This document shows positions 18,914 to 26,731 of a stretch of 64,000 bases of DNA, piece by piece (within the stretch, counting starts at the first letter, position 1; every line of letters begins with the position of its first letter). This DNA is from Aquisalibacillus elongatus (GTDB lineage Bacteria > Bacillota > Bacilli > Bacillales > Alkalibacillaceae). A program made the position numbers and the translations under genes. The notes under the pieces were generated by a model. The model was not told where the DNA came from, ran no database searches, and saw nothing but the letters and a program-made list of their open reading frames with translations. Where the stretch lies: the NCBI RefSeq assembly GCF_003843875.1, contig NZ_RKRF01000008.1, positions 434,001-498,000 of the forward strand, given 5' to 3'.

Positions 18914-19906
18914 ATGAGTCAATTTAAAGTTTATGTTACGGATTATAATTACAATACCTTTGAACCGGAAAGGCAAGTATTCGACGAAATAGGGGTTGAA
19001 TTCATATTAGAACAATGTAAAACGGAAGATGAAATTATAGAAAAATGCCAGGATGCTGATGCTTTATTAAATCAATATGGTCCTATTTCAAGACGCGTGA
19101 TTGAAGCTTTGGACAACCTTAAAGTAGTGGCGAGATATGGGATTGGATTTAATACTGTAGATATTGATGCAGCAACGGAAAACGGCGTTGTCGTTAGCAA
19201 TGTGACGGACTACTGCTTAGATGAAGTCTCTGATCACACAATGGCTCTATTATTATCCAGTGTAAGGAAAATCACACAAATGAATAATGCTGTTAAAGCG
19301 GGTAATTGGGATTATAAGGTCTCCGTTCCGGTTTATCGTATGCGAAGCTGTACTTTAGGCCTTGTTGGCTTTGGAAATATTCCACAAACGTTAACGAAAA
19401 AAGCACAGGCGTTTGGTGTGAATGTCATGGCCTATGATCCATTTGTTCCTAAAGAAGTAGCGGATGAATTGAACGTTACTCTCGTTGAATTGGATGAACT
19501 CTATGCACAGTCAGACTATATTTCAGTTCACTTACCGTTAAACAAACAAACTGAAAAACTTATAAGCCATGAAGCTTTTCGAAAAATGAAATCAACGGCA
19601 TTTATCATTAATACATCTAGAGGTGGCGTTATTGAGGAACAAGCTCTCATCCAGGCCCTTCAGGAGAATGAACTGGCAGGTGCCGGGTTAGATGTGTTGG
19701 AAACAGAGCCCATACCGGATGGTCATCCATTCTTAAATATGGATCAAGTTTTACTTAACCCACATTCTGCTTTCTATTCAGTAGAGGCAGAAGCTGAGTT
19801 AAAACGTAAATCAGCCCAAAACGTAGCAGATGTTTTACAAGGATATTTCCCAACTTATATCGTTAATCAAGTCGTTAAAGAACGCATTGATTTAATAGAA
19901 AAATAA
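18914..19906 (+). CDS. D-isomer-specific 2-hydroxyacid dehydrogenase
   Basis: An NAD(P)-dependent reductase of 2-keto acids or oxidase of D-2-hydroxy acids, 330 residues. Catalytic-domain motif VARYGIGFNTVDIDAA near 75-90, the Rossmann motif LVGFGNIPQ near 150 (third glycine of the usual GxGxxG replaced by Pro, as in CtBP-like members), and NTSRGGVIEE near 235. The catalytic His lies in NPHSAFYS near 285. ATG 18914 has AGGAG 8 bases upstream; GTG 18905 does not. Last gene of the LacI-rpiA-kdgK operon, so a keto-sugar acid or glycerate is a likely substrate. Which one cannot be told. Confidence 0.85.
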   Translation: MSQFKVYVTDYNYNTFEPERQVFDEIGVEFILEQCKTEDEIIEKCQDADALLNQYGPISRRVIEALDNLKVVARYGIGFNTVDIDAATENGVVVSNVTDYCLDEVSDHTMALLLSSVRKITQMNNAVKAGNWDYKVSVPVYRMRSCTLGLVGFGNIPQTLTKKAQAFGVNVMAYDPFVPKEVADELNVTLVELDELYAQSDYISVHLPLNKQTEKLISHEAFRKMKSTAFIINTSRGGVIEEQALIQALQENELAGAGLDVLETEPIPDGHPFLNMDQVLLNPHSAFYSVEAEAELKRKSAQNVADVLQGYFPTYIVNQVVKERIDLIEK

Positions 19907-19907
19907 G

Positions 19908-19940
19908 AGGCTACCCCTAGTGGGTGGCTTTATTTATTTA
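19908..19940 (+). terminator. terminator of the LacI-rpiA-kdgK operon
   Basis: AGGCTACCC (19908-19916) pairs with GGGTGGCTT (19922-19930) with two G-U pairs, followed by TATTTATTT. It begins directly at the stop codon of the dehydrogenase gene. Confidence 0.75.
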
Positions 19941-20011
19941 ACGATACGTTTTCAAGATATTAATATATAAGATAAACCGTGATATAATGTTTTAGAATGA
20001 GGTGAACTTCT

Positions 20012-20575
20012 ATGAATTGGACGCTACAAAAAGACATATTTGTTAGTTTTTTTAGGTCAAGCATGCTTGGTTACGGTGGCGGACCGTCCACGATTCCGTT
20101 AGTTTACAAAGAAGTGGTTGATACATATGGTTGGATGACGGAAGAGGAATTCAGTGATACCTTAGCACTGACGAACACGTTACCTGGCCCGATGTTAACG
20201 AAAATGGCTGGGTATATTGGTTATCGTGTCGGTGGAGTTTTAGGTATGCTTTGTGCTCTTATTTCGGTTGTATTGCCGACGGTTTTAATCATGATATTTC
20301 TAATTGGCTTTTTAATCCGCTTTCGAGACTCCTCAATTGTGCAAGGAATGACTGCGGCGATCACTCCAGTTGTAGGTGTGCTATTACTGCAGTTAACGTA
20401 CTCTTTTGCGAAAAAGTCTAAACATGACCTTGGTTGGGTGTATGCGCTATTGCTTATTATTGTAAGCGCAGTGCTCTACATTTTGTTTGGGGTCCACCCG
20501 GCGCTTATTATTGTTGCCTTAATCCTTTTCGCTTTAGTGAAAAAATCACCTAAGAAGGAGGGTGATCAGGCATGA
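20012..20575 (+). CDS. chromate transporter subunit, CHR family (first of pair)
   Basis: A membrane protein of 187 residues with about five to six hydrophobic segments. The CHR-domain signatures are present: GYGGGPSTIPLV near residue 17-28 and LTNTLPGPMLTKMAGYIGYRVGG near 52-74. Short-chain CHR proteins work as pairs; the next gene overlaps by 4 bases and supplies the second half. Family members export chromate, though many paired ones in Bacillus (ywrA/ywrB) have no proven substrate. A TATAAT at 19983-19988 lies upstream and GAGGTGA precedes the ATG. Confidence 0.87.
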   Translation: MNWTLQKDIFVSFFRSSMLGYGGGPSTIPLVYKEVVDTYGWMTEEEFSDTLALTNTLPGPMLTKMAGYIGYRVGGVLGMLCALISVVLPTVLIMIFLIGFLIRFRDSSIVQGMTAAITPVVGVLLLQLTYSFAKKSKHDLGWVYALLLIIVSAVLYILFGVHPALIIVALILFALVKKSPKKEGDQA

Positions 20576-21105
20576 GAGAGCTATGGGAATTACTTGTCGC
20601 ATTCTTTATCCCTGGTGTCGTAGGTTACGGCGGTGGCCCCGCGTCGATTCCACTAATAGAGCATGAAGTGGTGAAAAAATACGAGTTTATGTCGACGAAT
20701 GAGTTTGGGGAAGTGCTCGCCTTAGCCAATTCACTCCCTGGTCCAATCGCAACAAAAATGGCCGGTTATATTGGGTTTGAAGTGGCTGGCACGTTGGGAT
20801 CCATCGTCGCATTATCCGCAACGATTGTCCCGTCACTCGCTGCGATGCTCGCGCTACTAGGACTTCTTAATAAATATAAAGATTCGCCTAAAGTTAAACG
20901 AATTAGTGCTTACGTCCGACCGACCATTGCTGTACTGATGGGTGTACTGACTTTTCAATTTTTCGATTCATCGGTCGTTACGGCAGGATGGATCCAAACA
21001 ATTTTATTAGTTGTCGTAAGCTTACTATTATTAGAAAAATTCAAAGTGCATCCTGCTTTTGTCGTAGCCGGATCACTTGTTTACGGTGCTATCTTTCTAT
21101 CGTAA
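20572..21105 (+). CDS. chromate transporter subunit, CHR family (second of pair)
   Basis: Partner of the preceding gene, 177 residues. It repeats the same signatures, GYGGGPASIPLIEHEVV near 18-34 and LANSLPGPIATKMAGYIGFEVAG near 50-72, which shows the pair arose by duplication of one CHR domain. It starts at ATGA overlapping the first gene, behind AAGGAGGGTGA. Probably inserted in the membrane in the opposite orientation to its partner (family knowledge). Confidence 0.87.
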   Translation: MRELWELLVAFFIPGVVGYGGGPASIPLIEHEVVKKYEFMSTNEFGEVLALANSLPGPIATKMAGYIGFEVAGTLGSIVALSATIVPSLAAMLALLGLLNKYKDSPKVKRISAYVRPTIAVLMGVLTFQFFDSSVVTAGWIQTILLVVVSLLLLEKFKVHPAFVVAGSLVYGAIFLS

Positions 21106-21111
21106 TGGTTA

Positions 21112-21146
21112 AAAACAAAGCGCCTTTCAGTAGGCGCTTTTGTTTT
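21112..21146. terminator. bidirectional terminator between chr genes and VOC gene
   Basis: AGCGCCT (21119-21125) pairs with AGGCGCT (21132-21138), extended by AAAACAA/TTGTTTT, giving T-runs in both directions. Confidence 0.88.
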
Positions 21147-21147
21147 A

Positions 21148-21531
21148 TCATTCCTCTTCACTAATCACACTAAACGGGTTGCCGTCTAGGTCAAAGAAGT
21201 CAAATCCTTTCATTGGACCGTAATCATGAATATCCGTTAATTCAACACCATTGTTTTTTAAATGATTGAAAGCGTCGTATATATCATCGACTTCAAAGTT
21301 GTAATAAGCATTTTTACGATTACCTTTTATCGTAAATTCAGTCGCTTGAGGCTTGTCCACTTTGATTAACGTGAGTCCAGTTGTATCATTTTGGAATAGA
21401 TAATCCACGCCATGATCCTCACCATCTTCCTGCCATTCATCAAATTTCTTAACACCTAAATTTTGTTCATACCATTTTTGGGATTTTTCTAAATCCGTTA
21501 CCGGTATAAAAATGCCACCAATTTTAAACAT
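21148..21531 (-). CDS. VOC (glyoxalase/bleomycin-resistance fold) protein
   Basis: A small metal-binding-fold protein of 127 residues with the beta-alpha-beta-beta-beta repeats of the vicinal oxygen chelate superfamily. IFIPVTDLEKSQKWYEQNLGVK opens the first module and GFDFFDLDGNPFSVIS closes the second. ATG 21531 sits behind GGAAGG; the GTG nine bases upstream is within the ribosome site, so I reject it. It is divergent from a sigma-factor gene at 21622. Substrate is unknown. Confidence 0.82.
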   Translation of the reverse strand: MFKIGGIFIPVTDLEKSQKWYEQNLGVKKFDEWQEDGEDHGVDYLFQNDTTGLTLIKVDKPQATEFTIKGNRKNAYYNFEVDDIYDAFNHLKNNGVELTDIHDYGPMKGFDFFDLDGNPFSVISEEE

Positions 21532-21558
21532 AATAATCACCTTCCTAATTTTTATTTC

Positions 21559-21577
21559 GTATACAAACGTATATAAT
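21559..21577 (+). promoter_or_regulatory. promoter region with direct repeat before the sigma-factor gene
   Basis: TATAAT at 21572-21577 overlaps the second copy of a direct repeat CGTATA-CAAA-CGTATA (21559-21574). It lies in the short divergent region between the VOC and sigma-factor genes and could be a regulator site shared by both. No clear -35 is seen. Confidence 0.35.
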
Positions 21578-21621
21578 TAAAGGAAAGTTACATATTTTTT
21601 AAAATTTTTTTGGGGGAAATT

Positions 21622-22287
21622 ATGGGGGAAAACACAGAGAATTTAGAAACCGTCACTCATAAATTGTATAACTACTGTTTACAGTTAACGAACTCAAAGT
21701 GGCATGCGGAAGACTTAGTTCAAGATACACTATATAAATATATAAAATTGAAAAAAGAAGAACCACACAGAGAGTTTAATCTAACATACTTATATACAAT
21801 GGCTAGGAATCTAATGATTGATGAAAAACGGAAAACAAAAGAGGTCTTTATAGATTATGACGAATGGATTATATCTGATCATGGTTTTTCAGAATGGGAA
21901 AGTTTATTAGAATTATTATACACGACGCTTCCACTGCGTCAGGCCATGATAGTGACATTGAAAGATGTTTTTAAATACAAATCAGAAGAAATTGCAGAAA
22001 TGCTTAGGGTAAGTAATGAATCTATAAAAACAGCTTTGCATAGAGCGCGTATTAAACTAAAACTTAATCACAATGAACAGAGTGCTGTTCCTAATGAATC
22101 TATGCTAATCAAGAAATTCTCTGATGCTGTAAAACATGAACAGCCTCACAAGTTGTTTTATTACTATCGTCTATTAGAAACACAGAATTACGAAGTCAAA
22201 TCCAAGAGGAATCAAGGTGTTCAAACTTTCTTTATATCAGACCCAGATGGAAATGTACTTCAGATACATCACAAGCGTCCTTCATAA
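21622..22287 (+). CDS. RNA polymerase sigma factor, sigma-70 family (ECF-like) with C-terminal extension
   Basis: A 221-residue sigma factor. Region 2 is at about residues 10-75 (WHAEDLVQDTLYKYI, then LYTMARNLMIDEKRK for DNA melting and -10 binding). Region 4 is at about 95-145 (LRQAMIVTLKDVFKYKSEEIAEMLRVSNESIKTALHRAR). About 75 residues follow with no sigma motif and end in FFISDPDGNVLQIHHK, which resembles the closing strand of VOC-fold proteins. No anti-sigma gene is adjacent; the divergent neighbour is a VOC protein. ATG 21622 lies behind TGGGGGAAA; the TTG at 21610 is a poorer start. Regulon unknown. Confidence 0.8.
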   Translation: MGENTENLETVTHKLYNYCLQLTNSKWHAEDLVQDTLYKYIKLKKEEPHREFNLTYLYTMARNLMIDEKRKTKEVFIDYDEWIISDHGFSEWESLLELLYTTLPLRQAMIVTLKDVFKYKSEEIAEMLRVSNESIKTALHRARIKLKLNHNEQSAVPNESMLIKKFSDAVKHEQPHKLFYYYRLLETQNYEVKSKRNQGVQTFFISDPDGNVLQIHHKRPS

Positions 22288-22303
22288 AGTGGATTATTTA
22301 GTA

Positions 22304-22391
22304 AGAGCCTGTCGAAAACATTCGTCCAATTTTCTACAATATTTCCACGGAAATATTCCAAAATTCTTCATGAAGTCGACATAGGCAAGCT
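22304..22391. repeat. nested imperfect palindrome of about 88 bp
   Basis: Three symmetric arm pairs are nested around one centre: TGTCGA (22310-22315) with TCGACA (22376-22381), AATTTT with AAAATT, and AATATTTCC (22338-22346) with GGAAATATT (22349-22357). AGAGCCT at the left edge roughly mirrors AGGC-AAGCT at the right. It could fold as one long hairpin. It looks like a short non-coding mobile remnant (MITE-like) or a structured RNA; no transposase and no clear target duplication is visible. Confidence 0.5.
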
Positions 22392-22396
22392 ATCTT

Positions 22397-22425
22397 TTTA
22401 AATATAGCCGATGTTTCGATATAAT
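22397..22425 (+). promoter_or_regulatory. promoter of the aldo/keto reductase gene
   Basis: TTTAAA (22397-22402), 17-base spacer, TATAAT (22420-22425), 25 bases before the start codon. Confidence 0.5.
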
Positions 22426-22449
22426 AGGATAAACAAGGAGGGCATACAT

Positions 22450-23277
22450 ATGATTCGCAACTTACAAGATCGGATAAAGTTGAACAACGGTGTCGAAATG
22501 CCAGGTTTTGGCCTTGGTGTGTATAAGGCTGAAGAGGGTAGGGAAGTTGTCGAAGCTGTTCGAACAGCGGTAGATCATGGTTATCGTTTGATAGATACGG
22601 CTTCGTTTTATAAAAATGAAGAAGGTGTCGGTGAAGGGATTCGTGAATCGAGCGTTCCTCGCAATGATTTATTTGTGACGACTAAAGTATGGAATGATGA
22701 GCAAGGCTATGATGAGACACTGAGAGCTTTTGAACGTAGTATGGATCGTTTAGGCCTTGATGTTTTAGACCTTTATTTAATTCATTGGCCCGTTAAAGGT
22801 CAGTTTCAAGATACATGGCGTGCGATGGAGCGGTTGTATGAAGAAGGCGTGATTAAGGCCATTGGGGTAAGCAATTTTCACGTTCATCATTTGCAGAAGT
22901 TGTTTACTAAAGCTAACGTTAAACCGGTTGTGAATCAAATTGAATATCATCCGCATTTAACGCAAGAAGAGGTGAAAGCTTTTTGTGAGCAGGAAAACAT
23001 TCAAATGGAAGCATGGTCACCGATGAAAAAGGGCCACTTATTTGATGACCCAACGATTACGGAGATTGCTGAGAAACATAATAAAACTCCAGCACAAGTC
23101 ATTTTACGATGGGACGTCCAAAATCATGTGGTTACCATTCCAAAGTCGGTTACGCCTAGTCGAATTAAAGATAATGTTGATATTTTTGACTTTGAATTGA
23201 CGAACGAAGATATAAAACGCATTGATGATATGAACACAAATGAACGGACGGGAATGAATCCGAACGACTTAGACTAA
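22450..23277 (+). CDS. aldo/keto reductase (YvgN/YtbE-like)
   Basis: An NADPH-dependent carbonyl reductase, 275 residues, cytoplasmic. The catalytic tetrad can be placed: Asp in YRLIDTASFY, Tyr in the same motif, Lys in FVTTKVWND, His in LIHWP near 105. GVSNFHVHHL near 140 and the cofactor segment IPKSVTPSRIKDN near 235-247 complete the fold. ATG 22450 lies 8 bases after AAGGAGG; the frame is open to 22411 but lacks a ribosome site. Bacillus homologues reduce methylglyoxal and other small aldehydes. The next gene follows after 24 bases. Confidence 0.92.
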   Translation: MIRNLQDRIKLNNGVEMPGFGLGVYKAEEGREVVEAVRTAVDHGYRLIDTASFYKNEEGVGEGIRESSVPRNDLFVTTKVWNDEQGYDETLRAFERSMDRLGLDVLDLYLIHWPVKGQFQDTWRAMERLYEEGVIKAIGVSNFHVHHLQKLFTKANVKPVVNQIEYHPHLTQEEVKAFCEQENIQMEAWSPMKKGHLFDDPTITEIAEKHNKTPAQVILRWDVQNHVVTIPKSVTPSRIKDNVDIFDFELTNEDIKRIDDMNTNERTGMNPNDLD

Positions 23278-23301
23278 ACCGATTAAAAGGAGGAGCGTAT
23301 T

Positions 23302-24150
23302 TTGAAGTTATTAACATTTCGATTTAATGAGATTGATTATTGGGGAATTTTAAAAGATGATGGATTTTATTATTCTGATCAGCTCATGACTTATTTTCCT
23401 AATTTATTGTCGGTGATTGAAAATATTGATCATCTTAATTTAGAAAAAGATTTAAATAAGTTTGCTGATTTTGATCAATGCAAGATTTTAGCTCCTCTGA
23501 AATCTCGAAAGAATATTATGTGTATTGGTAAAAATTATCGGGATCATGCGATGGAGATGACGAATGATCCATCATCTTTACCTGAACATCCCGTTATCTT
23601 TACAAAAGCGCCTAGTACCGTGATTGGTCACAAGAATACGATTCACGCGCATTCAAATGTGACCAAGCAGTTAGATTATGAAGGTGAGCTTGCGGTCATT
23701 ATTGGTCAAAAAGGTGTTAATATTAAGCGGGAAAACGCCATGGATCATGTATTTGGCTATACGATTTTGAATGATGTGACGGCTCGCGATTTGCAAAAAC
23801 GTCATCAACAATTTTTCAAAGGAAAATCATTGGATACCTTTGCACCGATGGGCCCGTATATTGTAACAAAAGATGAAATTCATGATGTTCATCATTTAAA
23901 TATTAAAACTTACGTGAATGATGAACTCCGTCAGGATGGCAATACGAAGGATATGATTTTTTCGATAGCAGAATTAATAGAAGTCTTGTCGGATGGAATG
24001 ACTCTTGAACCAGGGGATATCATCGCAACAGGTACGCCAAGTGGTGTTGGAAAAGGCTTTGATCCACCGAAGTTTTTAAATGAAGGTGATGAAGTTAGGG
24101 TTGAAGTTGAACAAATCGGAACATTATCCAATCAAGTCAGTTCATCATAA
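23302..24150 (+). CDS. fumarylacetoacetate hydrolase (FAH) family protein
   Basis: A 282-residue enzyme of the FAH superfamily that acts on 2-keto acids, as acylpyruvase, oxaloacetate decarboxylase or hydratase. Metal-site motifs are DYEGELAVIIG near 130 (metal-ligand Asp/Glu residues) and GYTILNDVTARDLQ near 150-165. IATGTPSGVGKGF near 235-247 is the C-terminal family signature. The N-terminal ~60 residues form the usual small beta domain. Starts with TTG 23302 behind AAAGGAGGAG. It shares an operon with the reductase just upstream. The precise substrate is unknown. Confidence 0.87.
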   Translation: MKLLTFRFNEIDYWGILKDDGFYYSDQLMTYFPNLLSVIENIDHLNLEKDLNKFADFDQCKILAPLKSRKNIMCIGKNYRDHAMEMTNDPSSLPEHPVIFTKAPSTVIGHKNTIHAHSNVTKQLDYEGELAVIIGQKGVNIKRENAMDHVFGYTILNDVTARDLQKRHQQFFKGKSLDTFAPMGPYIVTKDEIHDVHHLNIKTYVNDELRQDGNTKDMIFSIAELIEVLSDGMTLEPGDIIATGTPSGVGKGFDPPKFLNEGDEVRVEVEQIGTLSNQVSSS

Positions 24151-24166
24151 ATGACTTAATTCAAAA

Positions 24167-24199
24167 AACACGCAACTTTTTTATAAGAGGTTGCGTGTT
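24167..24199. terminator. terminator between FAH gene and gntK (convergent)
   Basis: AACACGCAAC (24167-24176) pairs perfectly with GTTGCGTGTT (24190-24199). A6 before the stem gives a T-run for minus transcription; plus-strand tail is weaker (CTCTCTATC). Confidence 0.8.
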
Positions 24200-24213
24200 C
24201 TCTCTATCATCAT

Positions 24214-25680
24214 CTATGAGAGCTCATGAAAGGTGTCCTTAAGCTGATAGTATAACTTCTGATAGACTGAGAATATTTTCTGATACTGTTTGTGATGACT
24301 GTTTTGGGGTTCGATTTCATGGCTCATCGGAATGGAATCCTTAATGTCCTCAAGTTGATATTTTTCAATACCGCAAAGTGCTAACCACGCAGCCCCCCAA
24401 GCTGAGCTTTGGTGACTGTTAGGAATTTTGACGGGCTTGCCAAATGTGTCGGCTAGAATTTGAAGCCAAAGTTCTGATCGTGCAAAGCCTCCGCTTGCAT
24501 ATATTACGTCGTGTTGATTTCCTAATCGTTCTAAAGCATGACCAATATGATATATCGAGTAGATCACGCCTTCCATACTAGCTCGGATAAGGTGTGATTT
24601 GTTATGTGAAGGTGTTAATCCGATAAAACTACCTTTTGCCTTACCATCCCAAAATGGTGCGCGTTCTCCATTTAAATACGGTAAGAAAACTAATTGTTCA
24701 GCTCCAGGTGAGACGGATGAAGCTAATTGGTTTAATTCATCCATAGAATATTCATAGTGTTCGTTTGAAACCACTTCTTGAATCCATTTCAGTACAATGC
24801 CACCGTTATTAGTAGGACCACCCGTAATCCATAAATCCTCTGTGAAACTATAAGAGAATATTTCTTGCTTTGTATCTAATAGTGGTTCGCGTGAAAACTG
24901 GCGTATCGCACCACTCGTTCCAATCGTAATTGCTGTTTCGCCAGGGTTGATGGCACCGATTCCTAAATTAGCTAATGGTCCATCGCTACCTCCGATGACA
25001 ATAGGAGTTTTAACTGAGATGTTCATTCGTTTAGCTATATTTGAATCTATATCTTGTAAAATAGTTTCGGGTGGTTTAGGTTCAAACAATTGAGAAGTTG
25101 TAATGCCAGCTGCACGTAGAGCCTGATCATCCCAATTTAGCCTATGGATATTGAATAACCCTGTTGCGGCAGCCATCGAATAATCGACCACCTTTTCTCC
25201 AAACCAACGATAAAGTAGATACTCTTTAATAGAAACGAAATAGCTTGCTTCATGATATTCTTGTGCATCCTGATTTTTCATCCACGTTAATTTTGATAGA
25301 GGGCTCATAGGATGAAGGGGTGTACCAGTTGATAAATATATGGACGAATCAAGTTGTTCAGATTCGTTTGAACTTCTTGTATCAGCCCAAATGATGGCAT
25401 TTGAAAGAGCAGTTCCATCTTCATTTATACAAATCAAAGAATGCATTGCGGTCGAAAGACCAATACCGATTAATTGATGTTGATTAATGTGCGTCATGAC
25501 TTGATTGACGGCATGAATGGTCGCTTCTTCTATTTGAGTTGGAACTTGCTCAGCCCAACCGTTTTTAGGATTCAAAATGGGGTACGGCTGTTCATTCTCT
25601 GCTACGACTGTACCATCTAATTGAAATAAAACGGCTTTTGCACTTGTTGTTCCAATGTCTAATCCTAGAAGGTTCGTCAT
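24214..25680 (-). CDS. gntK: gluconate kinase (FGGY family)
   Basis: Phosphorylates D-gluconate to 6-phosphogluconate for Gnd (26732). FGGY carbohydrate kinase of 488 residues: ATP loop GLDIGTTSAKAVLF at residues 5-18, the substrate-side Asp in GGSDGPLANLG near 240, and GGFARSELWLQILAD near 400. The N-terminus and length fit Bacillus GntK better than xylulokinase, and the neighbours (RpiR regulator, gnd, hexonate TRAP) support gluconate. ATG 25680 lies 6 bases after AAAGGGTG; the GTG nine bases earlier is part of that site. It is 12 bases after the rpiR gene in the same operon. Confidence 0.83.
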   Translation of the reverse strand: MTNLLGLDIGTTSAKAVLFQLDGTVVAENEQPYPILNPKNGWAEQVPTQIEEATIHAVNQVMTHINQHQLIGIGLSTAMHSLICINEDGTALSNAIIWADTRSSNESEQLDSSIYLSTGTPLHPMSPLSKLTWMKNQDAQEYHEASYFVSIKEYLLYRWFGEKVVDYSMAAATGLFNIHRLNWDDQALRAAGITTSQLFEPKPPETILQDIDSNIAKRMNISVKTPIVIGGSDGPLANLGIGAINPGETAITIGTSGAIRQFSREPLLDTKQEIFSYSFTEDLWITGGPTNNGGIVLKWIQEVVSNEHYEYSMDELNQLASSVSPGAEQLVFLPYLNGERAPFWDGKAKGSFIGLTPSHNKSHLIRASMEGVIYSIYHIGHALERLGNQHDVIYASGGFARSELWLQILADTFGKPVKIPNSHQSSAWGAAWLALCGIEKYQLEDIKDSIPMSHEIEPQNSHHKQYQKIFSVYQKLYYQLKDTFHELS

Positions 25681-25692
25681 GTTTAACACCCT

Positions 25693-26544
25693 TTATAAAC
25701 GTTTTTTAGATATAGCTCGACGCATTTCAGATACAGCATTTTTAGCTTGTTCAAGATTTTGAATATGATAATTAACATATAAAGCATCAATGATACTCAA
25801 TTCAGCAATTCGGGATGATATGGCTTCCGTTCGATATTTTGTTTCGTCCGAAAGCGTATATAGTGCAATATCAACCGCTTTTGATAGGGGGGACTTGGCA
25901 TAATTGGTAATTGCAATTGTAAAAGCACCTTTTTCTTTAGCAACTTCCACTACATCTAAAATGTCAACATTAGCCCCTGTATGTGAGATGAAAAAAGCCA
26001 CACATTGATTATTTAATTGCGATGCTGACATTAACTGTAAATGGGAATCCATATAAGCGTGAGCATTGATGCCCAGTCTAATAAATTTGTGTTGTGCATC
26101 TTGAGCGACGATACCAGAGCCACCGTTTCCGTAAAAATAGACATTCTTCGTTTCCGTTAATTTGTCAATGACAGTTTTGATGGATTCCTCGTTTTGTATC
26201 TCGTTCGTTCGCTCGATCGCCTTAATATTTGAGTGAAAAACTTTGTCTGTTACTTCAATCGGCGAGTCATCCTCACTAATTTCTTCATGAATGTCCACAA
26301 CCGTTTCCACAACTTCAGAAGCTAAGGCAATTTTTAATGCTTGATACCCTTTGAACCCCAGTCGTCTACAGAATCGAAAGACCGTTGCTTCTGCAATATC
26401 TAAATCATCTGCTACTTGATTAATGGTCGTGTGAATAATTAATTGAGGGTTCCTAAGAATATATCTAGCAATCTTTTGCTCTTTATCGCTGAATTGTGAC
26501 ATGGATCCTCGAATTAAATTCAAGACCTGTTTTGTTTCAGTCAT
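25693..26544 (-). CDS. RpiR-family regulator (HTH plus SIS domain)
   Basis: A phosphosugar-responsive regulator of 283 residues. The N-terminal HTH_6 domain (about 1-75, with TINQVADDLDIAEATVFRFCRRLGF) binds DNA. The SIS domain (about 120-255, with YFYGNGGSGIVAQDAQHKFIRLG and FFISHTGANVDILDV) binds a phosphosugar. ATG 26544 lies behind CGGAGTG; the in-frame GTG at 26553 is less likely. It is divergent from gnd and heads the gntK operon. 6-phosphogluconate is a natural effector candidate (inference). Its sites are probably the four GAAA-TTTC elements at 26588-26692. Confidence 0.88.
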   Translation of the reverse strand: MTETKQVLNLIRGSMSQFSDKEQKIARYILRNPQLIIHTTINQVADDLDIAEATVFRFCRRLGFKGYQALKIALASEVVETVVDIHEEISEDDSPIEVTDKVFHSNIKAIERTNEIQNEESIKTVIDKLTETKNVYFYGNGGSGIVAQDAQHKFIRLGINAHAYMDSHLQLMSASQLNNQCVAFFISHTGANVDILDVVEVAKEKGAFTIAITNYAKSPLSKAVDIALYTLSDETKYRTEAISSRIAELSIIDALYVNYHIQNLEQAKNAVSEMRRAISKKRL

Positions 26545-26587
26545 TATAATCACTCCGATTAAAATTAGCGTCTATCATTAGTTTATA

Positions 26588-26692
26588 TGAAAAAAAATTT
26601 AAACTGAAGTAATTTGTACGAAAAAAATTTCACAAAAGATATTGTAATGAAAAAAATTTTATGTATAATCAAAATTAAGAAAAATAATTTCA
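26588..26692. promoter_or_regulatory. four phased operator-like repeats (probable RpiR sites)
   Basis: Four AT-rich elements of the form GAAA-N4/5-TTTM begin at G26589, G26620, G26649 and G26679, that is 31, 29 and 30 bp apart, close to three helical turns. Two (26620 and 26679) are full GAAA/TTTC inverted repeats; the other two differ at the last base. One lies exactly in the spacer of the promoter at 26642-26669. The layout suggests cooperative binding of a tetrameric regulator on one face of the helix. Confidence 0.6.
26642..26669 (+). promoter_or_regulatory. sigma-A promoter of the gnd-TRAP operon
   Basis: TTGTAA (26642-26647), 16-base spacer, TATAAT (26664-26669). The third GAAA-TTTT element fills the spacer, so binding there would block RNA polymerase. 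Confidence 0.65.
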
Positions 26693-26731
26693 TTGAATTT
26701 TTCTAATTTACTTCAAGGAAGGAGTTACCAG

